Shown here piece after piece: positions 7,347 to 16,488 of a DNA stretch of 64,000 nt. The position numbers and the translations under genes were made by a program. Numbering within the stretch: position 1 is the first letter of the stretch; each line of letters opens with the position of its first letter. The stretch is from Ferruginibacter sp. Its GTDB lineage: Bacteria > Bacteroidota > Bacteroidia > Chitinophagales > Chitinophagaceae. The stretch spans positions 62,001-126,000 of the forward strand of contig JAEUVU010000003.1 in the NCBI GenBank assembly GCA_016786725.1, given 5' to 3'. The notes under the pieces are model-generated. The model was not told where the DNA came from and ran no database searches. It worked only from the letters and a program-made list of their open reading frames with translations.

Positions 7347-9419
7347 CTACTGTTCTTTCTTCGCTACCATAGTTAATATTGTTGCTACACCGGTAACTTC
7401 ATTTGTTTCATCAATCATTTCTACCAGCCATTTCACAATGCCTTTATCAATATCATCGCCACGCTTGAAATCTTCGGGTTTTTCAACAACCCTTTTATCG
7501 TTTTCCAACTTTTGTTTACAGGTAAAGCGAATATGAATTTCGCTGCCAGGATAAACCGGTTTGGTAAAACGCAGGTCATCTATGCCATAATTAAGCAGCA
7601 CCGGATTTTTCTCGTAACTGTCTACAAACAACCCTGCGGCAATGCTCATGATGAAATAACCATGGGCCACCTGCTGTTCAAACATGGTGCCTTCAAAATC
7701 GGTGGTTTTAATATGGGCATAAAAATGATCGCCGCTCAGGTCGGCAAATTTATCTATGTCTTCAGAGGTGATCGTTCTTTTTTCGGTGATGATCTGTTCA
7801 CCAACTTCCAGCTCTTCAAAATACTTTTTAAACGGATGTTTGCCGGGATCTTTAGCTTGTGCATATTGCTGGTAAACGTTTGTGATGGCAGTAATAGTTG
7901 TTGGCGAACCCTGTATAGCTGTACGTTGCAGGTAATGTTTTACACCACGCAATCCGCCCATTTCTTCGCCGCCGCCGGCACGGCCGGGACCACCATGCAC
8001 CAGCAAAGGCAATGGTGATCCATGGCCGGTGCTTTCTTTAGCACATTCATTATTCAACACTAAAATTCTTCCGTGGTGCGATGCTGCACCCACAACATAT
8101 TGTTGCGCCAGTTTATGATCGGCAGTTACAATGGTTGAAACTAAACTTCCTTTGCCAAGCTTGCTCAATGCAATCGCATCATCCATTTTTTTATAAGGCA
8201 TGATGGTGCTTACCGGACCAAAGGCTTCAATTTCATGCGGCTCTTTTGAAGTATGTGGTGTTTCATTCATCAATAACACCGGGCTCATGAAGGCTCCCTT
8301 GTTTGCATCGGCACCAACCACTTCCACGCTATCTAAACTGCCGTAAACTATTTGCGAAGAGGCCAGTAATTTTTGCACCTGTTCTTTTACTTCGTTGCGT
8401 TGGCTTTGTCCGGCAAGCGATCCCATTCTTACCGAAGCATTCAACGGATCGCCAATTACAGTCTGCGAAAGCGATGTGCCAATCTCTTTCCAGATATCTT
8501 CCATTTTATTTTCCGACACAAAAATGCGGCGGATGCCGGTGCAACGTTGGCCGGCTTTCAGCGTCATCTCTTTTCTTACTTCTTTTATAAAGATGCCCCA
8601 TTCTGGTTTATCCGGAGTTACATCTTCGCCCAGTACAATGCAATTCAAAGAATCTGCTTCCATATTAAAAGGAACATTTTCTCTTAGAATATTGGGATTA
8701 GATTTTAGCATCAGTCCTGTTGATGCAGAGCCTGTAAACGTCACTACATCTTGCGATGTTACATGATCTAAAATATCTCCGGCGCTGCCGCATAGTAATT
8801 GCAGGCTTCCTTCGGGTAAAATTTTTGAAGCGATTATTTCCTTTACAACAGCTTCAGTTAAATAGCTCGTAACGGTTGCCGGCTTTACAACACAGGGCAT
8901 TCCTGCCAAAAGATTTACGGCAATTTTTTCCAGCATGCCCCACACCGGAAAATTAAAGGCGTTGATGTGTACTGCAATTCCTTCTTTAGGAACCAGTATA
9001 TGTGTACCCATGAATGTATTATTAGCGCTCAGGTTGTGGCTGTCGCCATCCACACAAAAAACTTCATTGGGAAATTTGCGGCGAAGCGATGCGTTGGCAA
9101 ATAAATTACCAATACCGCCTTCAATATCAACCCAGCTATCGGCTTTGGTGGCGCCGGTTTTGTAACTGATGGCGTAAAATTTATCCAGGTGGTTTCTTAA
9201 ATGAAGCGCCAGCGCTTTCAGCATATTGCCCCGTTCATGAAAAGTCATTTTACGTAAGGCTGGATTACCAACGGTTCTTCCGTATTCAAGAATTTGTTTA
9301 AAATCTAATCCTTTTGTTGATGCAGTTGCAACAGCATCGCCGGTTACAGCATTGTATAATTGTTGTCCTTCACCATCACCGGTTATCCAGTTTCCTGTTA
9401 TATAGTTTTCGAGTTTCAT
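7347..9419 (-). CDS. paaZ: bifunctional phenylacetate-degradation protein PaaZ (oxepin-CoA hydrolase / semialdehyde dehydrogenase)
   Basis: 690 residues, the usual PaaZ length, with both domains present. The N-terminal aldehyde dehydrogenase (about 1-500) has the catalytic Cys in GQRCTG (residue 293), the Glu region MEADSLN and an NAD-site FTGSASTG. The C-terminal MaoC-like hydratase (about 530-690) has DLSGDHFYAH with the Asp/His pair, then QVAHGYFIMS. PaaZ opens the oxepin-CoA ring and oxidises the resulting semialdehyde in phenylacetyl-CoA catabolism. No other paa gene is in this window, so it is either an orphan or unlinked to the rest. A -7-like box and a terminator for the opposite neighbour lie just upstream. 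The identification is firm. Confidence 0.95.
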   Translation of the reverse strand: MKLENYITGNWITGDGEGQQLYNAVTGDAVATASTKGLDFKQILEYGRTVGNPALRKMTFHERGNMLKALALHLRNHLDKFYAISYKTGATKADSWVDIEGGIGNLFANASLRRKFPNEVFCVDGDSHNLSANNTFMGTHILVPKEGIAVHINAFNFPVWGMLEKIAVNLLAGMPCVVKPATVTSYLTEAVVKEIIASKILPEGSLQLLCGSAGDILDHVTSQDVVTFTGSASTGLMLKSNPNILRENVPFNMEADSLNCIVLGEDVTPDKPEWGIFIKEVRKEMTLKAGQRCTGIRRIFVSENKMEDIWKEIGTSLSQTVIGDPLNASVRMGSLAGQSQRNEVKEQVQKLLASSQIVYGSLDSVEVVGADANKGAFMSPVLLMNETPHTSKEPHEIEAFGPVSTIMPYKKMDDAIALSKLGKGSLVSTIVTADHKLAQQYVVGAASHHGRILVLNNECAKESTGHGSPLPLLVHGGPGRAGGGEEMGGLRGVKHYLQRTAIQGSPTTITAITNVYQQYAQAKDPGKHPFKKYFEELEVGEQIITEKRTITSEDIDKFADLSGDHFYAHIKTTDFEGTMFEQQVAHGYFIMSIAAGLFVDSYEKNPVLLNYGIDDLRFTKPVYPGSEIHIRFTCKQKLENDKRVVEKPEDFKRGDDIDKGIVKWLVEMIDETNEVTGVATILTMVAKKEQ

Positions 9420-9439
9420 GCAATCGTTTATTTGATCTT

Positions 9440-9447
9440 CAAAGTTA
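9440..9447 (-). promoter_or_regulatory. putative -7 promoter box of paaZ
   Basis: Read on the minus strand this is TAACTTTG, a perfect match to the Bacteroidota -7 consensus TAnnTTTG, 20 bases before the paaZ ATG. No good -33 element is visible at the expected spacing. Confidence 0.45.
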
Positions 9448-9457
9448 GCTTAAAAGA

Positions 9458-9477
9458 AAAGAGGCTTGCGCCTCTTT
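9458..9477 (-). terminator. intrinsic terminator after the DUF1569 gene
   Basis: An 8-bp stem (AAAGAGGC / GCCTCTTT) with a 4-base loop. On the minus strand it is followed by a T-rich run, so it ends leftward transcription from the DUF1569 gene before paaZ begins. Confidence 0.8.
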
Positions 9478-9485
9478 ATAAAATT

Positions 9486-9953
9486 TTATACCAGGCCAAA
9501 CTGCCTTAAATGATGCCTTACATGTTTATAATGCAACAAAACCCATTCTTCAAAATTCAGTTCTCCAAAAACGGGGTGCAGGGATGTTTTTAACGGATCG
9601 TCTTTAAAATAATCTTCAAATGCTGTTATTGAATCCGAAAATTTTTCTAATGCTTCTTCCATATTTGCGTAGCGCAGTGGCAGGGCTTCTTCGCTAATTA
9701 CACTGGTGGGTGCTTTGGTATTTTCCCTGAACTCCTTATCACTAAGCAGAAACTCTTTATACTTAGGCAAATGTTCAACCGGTGTTACCAAATCAAATTT
9801 TATCTTACCCGAAGAAACTGTAAAGAATGCAGCCATGTGCTCAACCGCCTGCTGGGCATTCATCTTGCCCCAGTTGCCCATTTTTTCTGCCGGTAAAGTT
9901 TTAAACAGCGCAACACTATGTTTTGTAATAAAATTAAGTTTATGCTCGTCCAT
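9486..9953 (-). CDS. DUF1569 / DinB-like protein
   Basis: 155 residues from the ATG at 9953. A longer frame begins at 10010, but that position lies at the foot of the adk terminator hairpin (9982-10007), so the downstream start is the sensible one. The signature WGKMNAQQAVEHMAAFF near the N terminus and a C-terminal LHYKHVRHHLRQFGL resemble the DinB/DUF1569 four-helix fold, in which three histidines may bind a metal; His residues occur in both motifs. The substrate is unknown. The gene has its own terminator and sits between adk and paaZ, both read leftward. Confidence 0.78.
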   Translation of the reverse strand: MDEHKLNFITKHSVALFKTLPAEKMGNWGKMNAQQAVEHMAAFFTVSSGKIKFDLVTPVEHLPKYKEFLLSDKEFRENTKAPTSVISEEALPLRYANMEEALEKFSDSITAFEDYFKDDPLKTSLHPVFGELNFEEWVLLHYKHVRHHLRQFGLV

Positions 9954-9981
9954 ATACAGTTTTTGTTGCACAATGTAAAAC

Positions 9982-10007
9982 AAAAAAGCACCCATAAAAT
10001 GGATGCT
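9982..10007 (-). terminator. intrinsic terminator after adk
   Basis: On the minus strand AGCATCCAT pairs with ATGGGTGCT (9 bp including one G-U) around a 3-base loop, and six T residues follow directly. It sits 25 bases after the adk stop and separates adk from the DUF1569 gene. Confidence 0.85.
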
Positions 10008-10031
10008 CAATACTTTTATACCTGTTTACTT

Positions 10032-10607
10032 TTAGGCCCGCTGATCAATTTCTTTACAAAGCCTTTCAAAAATATCATCAATGGTACCTTCGCCCTTTAT
10101 CATAACCACTTTATCAAATTGTTCGTAATAGTCTGCAACCATTGCTGTTTTGGTTTGGTATTCCACAATCCTTGCCCGTATCACATTTTCATTGGTATCA
10201 TCACTGCGTCCGCTGGTTTCTCCCCTTTTTAATAATCGCTTTACCAGTTCTTCTTCGCTTACTTCCAGCGCCAGCATGGCCGCTATTGGCGCTTCTTTTA
10301 ACTCCAGCAAATTATCAAGCGCTTTGGCCTGTGCCGCCGTTCTGGGAAAACCATCAAACAAAAAACCTTTGGCATCAGGGTTTTCATCAAGCGCCGAGCT
10401 TATCATACCGATCACCACTTCATCCGGCACCAGCTGCCCCTTATCCATAAAATTTTGTGCTTCTTTACCAAGCGGGGTTTCCCGGCAAATTTCACTACGC
10501 AACAGGTCGCCTGTGCTCAGGTGCTTTAAGCCATACTTGGCAATCAGTTTTTCGCTTTGGGTTCCTTTGCCGCTGCCGGGAGGTCCGAATAATATTAAAT
10601 TAAACAT
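10032..10607 (-). CDS. adk: adenylate kinase
   Basis: 191 residues. It catalyses ATP + AMP to 2 ADP in the cytoplasm. The P-loop GPPGSGKGTQ (residues 8-17), the AMP-binding HLSTGDLLR, and FDGFPRTAAQA are all present. The LID region is short (RGETSGRSDD), so this is the short-form enzyme without the zinc-binding insertion, normal for Bacteroidota. A -7 box stands 26 bases upstream and an intrinsic terminator follows, so it appears to be a single-gene unit. The identification is secure. Confidence 0.97.
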   Translation of the reverse strand: MFNLILFGPPGSGKGTQSEKLIAKYGLKHLSTGDLLRSEICRETPLGKEAQNFMDKGQLVPDEVVIGMISSALDENPDAKGFLFDGFPRTAAQAKALDNLLELKEAPIAAMLALEVSEEELVKRLLKRGETSGRSDDTNENVIRARIVEYQTKTAMVADYYEQFDKVVMIKGEGTIDDIFERLCKEIDQRA

Positions 10608-10632
10608 AAGCCAGTTGTGGTTGTGAAGACAG

Positions 10633-10640
10633 CAAATATA
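10633..10640 (-). promoter_or_regulatory. putative -7 promoter box of adk
   Basis: On the minus strand this reads TATATTTG, a perfect TAnnTTTG match, 26 bases upstream of the adk ATG. The -33 region is not convincing. Confidence 0.5.
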
Positions 10641-10749
10641 AGAATCGTACCTTAAATATTCATTAACATTATCGTCAACCTGTTTAAAATCTTAAAATAA
10701 CTGCTTTCCGTACATAAAGAACTATTTATCACGAAATTTGTTAAACCAG

Positions 10750-11310
10750 ATGCGGCTATTATTTTACATATTGATCATTGTTTTATTAACCCATGCCGGT
10801 TGCAGTAACTCTCCGGATAAAAAAACCAAAACGGTCACCATGGATTCAGCTAAAAAAGAAAATCCTTTCTTTTCTAAAACAGATACTTCCAAAATAGAAG
10901 TAAGTAATGAAGAGTGGAAAAAGGTGTTATCAAAAGATGTTTACGAAATAGCCCGTGAAAAAGGTACCGAAAGGGCTTTTACCGGCAAATTCTGGGATCA
11001 TAAAGAAGGGGGGACCTATTATTGTGCGGCTTGTGGCAATCCTCTGTTCAACAGCAACGGCAAATTCGACAGCAACTGCGGTTGGCCAAGTTTTTTTGAA
11101 CCCATCAGCAAAGGCAGTATTATATATGCCCCGGATAATAGCTACGGCATGAAACGCACCGAAGTAATGTGCGGCAAATGCAAAGCACACCTGGGCCATG
11201 TGTTTGACGACGGGCCTCCTCCAACCGGTTTGCGTTATTGTATCAACTCTGTAATTCTCGATTTTGAAAAAGCAAAAGATGCTGAAAAAAAGTTTGGTGG
11301 TAATCAATAA
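10750..11310 (+). CDS. msrB: peptide-methionine (R)-S-oxide reductase, lipoprotein form
   Basis: 186 residues from the ATG at 10750; an in-frame TTG four codons earlier is a less likely start. A hydrophobic leader ends in a lipobox (HAGC), so the enzyme should be membrane-anchored in the periplasm. The MsrB domain carries the two zinc pairs CAAC (about residues 93-96) and CGKC (about 141-144), the motif GWPSFFEP, GHVFDDGPPPTG, and the catalytic Cys in RYCINS (about 164). It reduces methionine R-sulfoxide in oxidised proteins. It abuts the next gene tail to tail with no spacer. Confidence 0.95.
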   Translation: MRLLFYILIIVLLTHAGCSNSPDKKTKTVTMDSAKKENPFFSKTDTSKIEVSNEEWKKVLSKDVYEIAREKGTERAFTGKFWDHKEGGTYYCAACGNPLFNSNGKFDSNCGWPSFFEPISKGSIIYAPDNSYGMKRTEVMCGKCKAHLGHVFDDGPPPTGLRYCINSVILDFEKAKDAEKKFGGNQ

Positions 11311-11799
11311 TCAATCAACCTTTCTTACACAAACCAAATGGCAGAGGTCAACTTTTTGCACATTGTAAAATGCGCCGCTGTAAAAATATTTGGTTACCGC
11401 CTGTGTACCATTTGCTTCGGTTGAGCTCCAGATGGTCATCTTTTCATCAAAATTCAGTTTGGTGTAGTTCAGGTGAATGATATCGGTTTCATCTTTACAG
11501 GGTAAATACCAGTCGCTGTGGCCGCCTGCTGTAAGTGTATCGCAAACCTTGGCTGCATAAACTTTTCCGTCATAACCACTGTTTTTACCAACAGCAGCAA
11601 CAATAGCTTTTGTGTTGGCTGCACCATCAGTTTCGCTTTGGGCCGCTTTGCCAATTTGCTCGTAACCACCCCAGGTAATACGATCCATAAATGTCATATC
11701 AGCTATCATCAGTTTTTTACCATTGCCGCCTATGGTAGCTGTTTTTTGTGCTGTGGCGCTAAAAGAAAAGAATAAAACAACGAAGAGTATATTTTTCAT
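11311..11799 (-). CDS. exported DUF1566-like protein
   Basis: 162 residues with a signal peptide ending in SATAQ. The fold is recognisable from GGHSDWYLPCKDET, WSSTEAN and the terminal CVRKV, the pattern of DUF1566/Lcl C-terminal domains, which are related to C-type-lectin-like folds (the usual wording is W-Y-L-P-s-k-x-E ... W-S-S-T). It is a single domain without further anchor and is probably periplasmic or secreted. The ligand is unknown. The stop codon is directly next to the msrB stop. Confidence 0.8.
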   Translation of the reverse strand: MKNILFVVLFFSFSATAQKTATIGGNGKKLMIADMTFMDRITWGGYEQIGKAAQSETDGAANTKAIVAAVGKNSGYDGKVYAAKVCDTLTAGGHSDWYLPCKDETDIIHLNYTKLNFDEKMTIWSSTEANGTQAVTKYFYSGAFYNVQKVDLCHLVCVRKVD

Positions 11800-11950
11800 A
11801 ATGCAGTTTTTAGTAGTGTAAATAAAATATAAATTTCTGAAATTATTTGAATTATTTAAACCGGCAAAGACGCTGCTTTTTTGTATTTTTAATTTAAGCT
11901 GTTATCCTGGTAAAACCATTGTGTTTTTTTCTTCACAGTAAAATTATATG

Positions 11951-14900
11951 ATGTATAAAATTTTTATACTTGCTGTTGCAGTTTCTATAATGCCTGTTTC
12001 CTATAATCTTACCACTGCTGATCTTTCAGCATCAGAAAATTCAGACCAATCTCATTATATTTTTCATTTTACAAATACAAGTGCCGAAAGCCCTTTTGAT
12101 CCAGAAAAAAAAGCTTCTCAACCGTGGAGCCAAAACTGGATGGCAGCAGCACAGGAAAACATCCGCAAAAGCGAATATCATTTTAAATGGGAAGAAAAAT
12201 TAAAAGCATATTGCACACCCAACCGCAAAAACAACCTCCGGTTTTTTTATGATGAAGATGGTTTTGTTGTAGAGCCACGGCAGACTAAGATACCGGTTGA
12301 CAAGGTTGACAGGTTGATAAAGGCAGAGGACATCAGGTACAAGACCATCCCTTACTGGAAAGTAAAATTTAGCCTCGATAAAAAGCAGGTGGGTAATGGT
12401 AAATGGCAAATCTTAAACAACAAAGCCGAATACATCACAGAAAAAATAACCGTACAATACATCAACAACGACGATGGCATGCGGCAGAACTTTGTTGTCC
12501 ATTCTCCTCTTTCAAAAGATGATGAGCTGAAAATAAATTTCAGTGTCAATACAAAACTTAAAACTTATTTATGCAGTAACCAATTGCAGTTTTTTAAAAA
12601 CAAAACCAACGTTTTAAATTATAGGGATTTAAATGTTTGGGATGCAAACAACAAGCCACTAACCGCCTCTTTTCAAAAAAATAAAAACGGTAAGTTTTTT
12701 ATTAAGGTAGATGCTAAAAATGCAGCTTATCCCATTACCATTGATCCTCTCAGCACAACCCCTTCGGCAATACTTGTAAACAATCAGTCTAATTCAAATA
12801 TGGGCGGGTCGGTAGCTGCTGCTGGTGATGTAAACGGCGATGGTTACAGTGATGTAATTGTGGGAGCCCCCACTTTTGATAATCCGGAAGCTAATGAGGG
12901 TGTTGTTTTTATCTACCATGGCTCCATAAATGGAATTACTGCAACCCCGGCCGCAACGTTAGAGATTAATCAAATTAATGCACAATTTGGATTTAGTGTT
13001 TCAACGGCCGGCGATGTAAATGGCGATGGTTACAGCGATATAATTGTTGGCTCTCCCTTATATGACAATACTGAAAATAGTGAGGGTGCGGCATTTGTTT
13101 ATCATGGTTCTGCAACTGGTATTGTTACCACTCCTGCGGCAGTAATTGAAAGCAACCAGGCAGGCGCCCAATTGGGCTTTTCGGTTGCCTGTGCAGGCGA
13201 TGTAAATAATGATGGTTTTAGCGATATAATTGCTGGTGCCTGGCTTTACGATGATGGGGAAGCAAATGAAGGTGTGGCTTTTGTTCATCATGGTAGTGCT
13301 GCAGGAATAAGTACAACGCCGGCCATTGTGCTGCAGGCAAATCAATCAGCCGCTAATTATGGTATTGCGGTTGCCTGTGCCGGTGATGTAAATGGCGATG
13401 GATTTAGTGATGTAATTGTAGGGGCAGAAGATTATGATAATGGCAATACCGATGAAGGAGTGGTTTTTGTGTATCATGGCAGCGCCGCTGGATTAAATAA
13501 TACAGCCGCAGTAATGTTAGAAGGCAATCAGGACCTTTCGCAATTTGGCTTTGCAGTTTCATCTGCAGGTGATGTAAATGGCGATGGATACAGTGATGTT
13601 ATTGTTGGCGCTTACCTTTTTGATAACGGAGAAACCAATGAAGGCAATGCTTTTGTTTATCATGGTTCTGCTGCCGGCATTGTTAATACTATCGCTACTA
13701 CATTGCAAAGCAACCAGTCTTCTTCCGGCTTTGGCATATCTGTAAAATGTGCAGGAGATATTAATGGAGATGGGTTTAGCGATATAATTGCAGGGGCAGA
13801 CACCTATCAGAATGGACAAAGTGCAGAAGGCGCTGCATTTGTTTATTTTGGCACCGGTTCGGGCATTAATATTACCCCTACAGTTTTAGAAAGCAACCAG
13901 GCAAATGCCAGAATGGGAAGGGGTATTGGAAGTGCCGGCGATGTAAATGGTGATGGATATAGTGATGTAATTATTGGTGCTTATTTTTACACGAATACAC
14001 AAAGCTTTGAAGGGGCTGCTTTTGTGTATCATGGCTCAGCTGGCGGCATAAATACTACTACCACAGCCCTGGTACAAAGCGATCAGGCAAGCGCTTACCT
14101 GGGTATGTCAGTAGCATCTGCCGGAGATGTAAACAGCGATGGTTACAGCGATATTATTGTTGGCGCTTACCAGTATGATAACGGGCAATCCAACGAAGGA
14201 GCCGCATTTGTGTATCATGGTTCGGCTACTGGTATTACCACCACGGCAGCCGCTATGGTTCAAAGCGACCAGGCAAGCGCCTACCTGGGCATTTCAGTGG
14301 CATCTGCCGGAGATGTAAATAGCGACGGATATGGCGATGTTATTGCCGGTGCTTATGGTTATTCAAACGGGCAACTGGCCGAAGGCGCTGCATTTATTTA
14401 TCATGGTTCTGCGGCAGGCATCGGTACTACTCCCTCGGCAATAACAGAAAGCAACCAGGTAGCTGGCAGAATGGGTTATTCAGTTGCATGCGCTGGCGAT
14501 GTAAACGGCGATGGTTACAGCGATGTTATTACAGGGGCCTATCAGTATGATAATGGCCAGGCAGATGAAGGTGCTGCATTTATTTACCACGGTTCTGCTG
14601 TTGGAATAAATACCACGGCGAGCGTTGTGCTTGAATGTAATCAGGCTGGCGCCAGTTTCGGCGTTTCTGTAAGCGGGGCCGGCGATGTTAATAGCGATGG
14701 TTACAGTGATGTAATTGCGGGGGCATATAATTATACAAACGGACAGGCATTTGAAGGCGCTGCATTTGTTTATCATGGATCTGCCACCGGTGTTAACAGC
14801 ACTGCGGCCACAGTGCCGGAAAGCAACCAGGTAAATGCCAGCCTGGGTGTTTCTGTTGCAGCGGCCGGTGATGTTAATGGCGATGGTTATGGCGATGTAA

Positions 14901-16291
14901 TTGCTGGTGCTAATTTTTATTCTAACGGGCAGGGTAATGAAGGCGTTGCGTTTATTTATCATGGTTCTGCATCGGGCATCAATATTACGCCTGCCACTAT
15001 CATTGAAGGCAACTTTATAGGGGCTTACCTTGGAAGTTCTGTTGCGGGGGCTGGCGATGTAAACGGAGATGGTTACAATGATGTGGTTATTGGGGGCTTT
15101 GGATATGATAACGGACAAACAGACGAAGGACATGTTTTTGTACACCATGGCTCAGCTACAGGCATCAGCGCTACAGCTGCAGCCACATTAGAAAGTAACC
15201 AGTCACAGGCATTTCTCGGTCAGTCGGTAAGTTTCGCCGGTGATGTAAATGGCGATGGTTACAGCGATATAATTGCAGGTGCCTATGGTTATGATAACGG
15301 GCAAACAGATGAGGGGGTAGCATTGGTTCACCACGGCAACAATCCTGGCAATGGAAATCGCAACAGGCTCCGTCTTTATAATGCCGACCTTATAACCCCC
15401 ATCAATAGCAGCAATTTCATCTTCAGCAATTTTGGTGCAGGCCTGTATGCCAGATCTTTTCTGGGCAGAGATAAGGGTAAGCTGGTTTGGGAAACAAGGT
15501 TAAACTACAACGCTTACAGCGGCACACCAATCACCAACAGCACTTTATTTACTGCCCAACAGCCTGCTTACACTGATATGGGTTTAACAGGTGTTGAGTT
15601 AAAAGATGTTATTTCTAAAATTTCCGGTGGCAGGTACACCAAACTAAGGGCCCGGATAAAATACGATCCAGTTACCGCTATCACGGGGCAGGTTTACAGC
15701 CCCTGGCGCAATGTTTCATCTATCATTGATGCAAATAATCTGGGTGTGCTGCCGATTGAATTTATTTCCTTCAATGCTTCATGGATTCAAAAAGGAAAAA
15801 CCGCCCGGCTCGATTTTAAAACAGATAAAGAAAGTGGCATCTGTTGTTTTGAAATTGAAAAAAGCAGCGATGGCTTTAATTTTTATTCCATCGGAACTTT
15901 GCCTGCAAAAAATGTAAGTGGTATACAATCATATTCTTTTATTGATGGCAACGCAACTGGCAAAAAACAATTTTACCGCATAAAAATAAAAGGCATTACC
16001 GGTCAGGTTGATTACAGCAATATGCAGTATTTACAAAATGATAAAGCAACTGAAATACTTGTATTCCCCAACCCGACAACCGATAAGCTGCAATTCCAGT
16101 TTAATAAATGGTACCATAAGATGAATGTACAGGTTATAAACAGTGCCGGGCAAATGATAAAACAGTTCACCCGCCTTCCCGTATCCGGACAAACACTTTC
16201 AATTCCGGTTCATGACCTGCCCGCTGGCCAGTACTGGCTTACATTACAAAGTGGTGATGAAAAACAGTTGTTACAGTTCGTAAAGCAATAA
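11951..16291 (+). CDS. giant FG-GAP repeat surface protein, T9SS type A (paralogue 1)
   Basis: About 1446 residues. The start is set at the second of two adjacent ATGs (11948 and 11951) because both paralogues begin MYK[IV]FTL. Order of parts: a short signal peptide; a conserved N-terminal module (about 45-265) starting PWSQNWMAAAQENIRKSEY and ending YPITIDPLS; 14 FG-GAP repeats (about 268-1132) each with a calcium-binding loop of the D-x-N-x-D-G-[YF]-x-D type; a conserved C-terminal block (about 1137-1300); and a T9SS type A sorting domain (VFPNPTTDKLQ to the terminal QLLQFVKQ). Fourteen repeats would build two seven-bladed beta-propellers. It is likely exposed on the cell surface or released. 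This copy uses a repeat variant with ESNQ and EGAAFVYHGSA wording, distinct from paralogues 2 and 3. Confidence 0.93.
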   Translation: MYKIFILAVAVSIMPVSYNLTTADLSASENSDQSHYIFHFTNTSAESPFDPEKKASQPWSQNWMAAAQENIRKSEYHFKWEEKLKAYCTPNRKNNLRFFYDEDGFVVEPRQTKIPVDKVDRLIKAEDIRYKTIPYWKVKFSLDKKQVGNGKWQILNNKAEYITEKITVQYINNDDGMRQNFVVHSPLSKDDELKINFSVNTKLKTYLCSNQLQFFKNKTNVLNYRDLNVWDANNKPLTASFQKNKNGKFFIKVDAKNAAYPITIDPLSTTPSAILVNNQSNSNMGGSVAAAGDVNGDGYSDVIVGAPTFDNPEANEGVVFIYHGSINGITATPAATLEINQINAQFGFSVSTAGDVNGDGYSDIIVGSPLYDNTENSEGAAFVYHGSATGIVTTPAAVIESNQAGAQLGFSVACAGDVNNDGFSDIIAGAWLYDDGEANEGVAFVHHGSAAGISTTPAIVLQANQSAANYGIAVACAGDVNGDGFSDVIVGAEDYDNGNTDEGVVFVYHGSAAGLNNTAAVMLEGNQDLSQFGFAVSSAGDVNGDGYSDVIVGAYLFDNGETNEGNAFVYHGSAAGIVNTIATTLQSNQSSSGFGISVKCAGDINGDGFSDIIAGADTYQNGQSAEGAAFVYFGTGSGINITPTVLESNQANARMGRGIGSAGDVNGDGYSDVIIGAYFYTNTQSFEGAAFVYHGSAGGINTTTTALVQSDQASAYLGMSVASAGDVNSDGYSDIIVGAYQYDNGQSNEGAAFVYHGSATGITTTAAAMVQSDQASAYLGISVASAGDVNSDGYGDVIAGAYGYSNGQLAEGAAFIYHGSAAGIGTTPSAITESNQVAGRMGYSVACAGDVNGDGYSDVITGAYQYDNGQADEGAAFIYHGSAVGINTTASVVLECNQAGASFGVSVSGAGDVNSDGYSDVIAGAYNYTNGQAFEGAAFVYHGSATGVNSTAATVPESNQVNASLGVSVAAAGDVNGDGYGDVIAGANFYSNGQGNEGVAFIYHGSASGINITPATIIEGNFIGAYLGSSVAGAGDVNGDGYNDVVIGGFGYDNGQTDEGHVFVHHGSATGISATAAATLESNQSQAFLGQSVSFAGDVNGDGYSDIIAGAYGYDNGQTDEGVALVHHGNNPGNGNRNRLRLYNADLITPINSSNFIFSNFGAGLYARSFLGRDKGKLVWETRLNYNAYSGTPITNSTLFTAQQPAYTDMGLTGVELKDVISKISGGRYTKLRARIKYDPVTAITGQVYSPWRNVSSIIDANNLGVLPIEFISFNASWIQKGKTARLDFKTDKESGICCFEIEKSSDGFNFYSIGTLPAKNVSGIQSYSFIDGNATGKKQFYRIKIKGITGQVDYSNMQYLQNDKATEILVFPNPTTDKLQFQFNKWYHKMNVQVINSAGQMIKQFTRLPVSGQTLSIPVHDLPAGQYWLTLQSGDEKQLLQFVKQ
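12765..15345 (+). repeat. 14 tandem FG-GAP repeats, about 186-bp period (paralogue 1)
   Basis: Fourteen in-frame copies of a unit of about 62 codons can be counted by the loop AGD[VI]N[GSN]DG[YF]. Most copies keep the sequence gatgtaaatggcgatgg nearly unchanged at DNA level, so the array is a direct-repeat tract able to recombine within itself and with the arrays in the two paralogues. Boundaries are approximate. Confidence 0.9.
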
Positions 16292-16488
16292 CATATCAAA
16301 CAGTTTTGAAAAGCCTCCGGGAAAAAAGCCTTGATTGGTTTTTTGCCCAACCAGCAAAAGGGCATTTTGTCCAGTTCCCTCATTTTAACTCCCAATTACA
16401 CGGCCGGCTGAAATTTGTGTTTCCTGTTTCTTTATCTTTATATGTTTAACGCTTACTTTCTAAAATCAGAGCGCTTTATCTATAAAAT

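Noticed and set aside
7512..9165. Plus-strand frames inside paaZ (7512-8018, 8303-8766, 8935-9165)
   Set aside because: Antisense to a full-length, well-conserved enzyme; their translations show no recognisable domain.
9954..10010. N-terminal extension of the DUF1569 gene to 10010
   Set aside because: The extension lies over the intrinsic terminator of adk (9982-10007) and has no conserved sequence; the ATG at 9953 fits the family start.
13058..15148. Long minus-strand open frames inside the FG-GAP genes (for example 13559-13819, 14480-15148)
   Set aside because: They are shadows of the repeat units: the same antisense sequence recurs with every repeat, without leader or domain.
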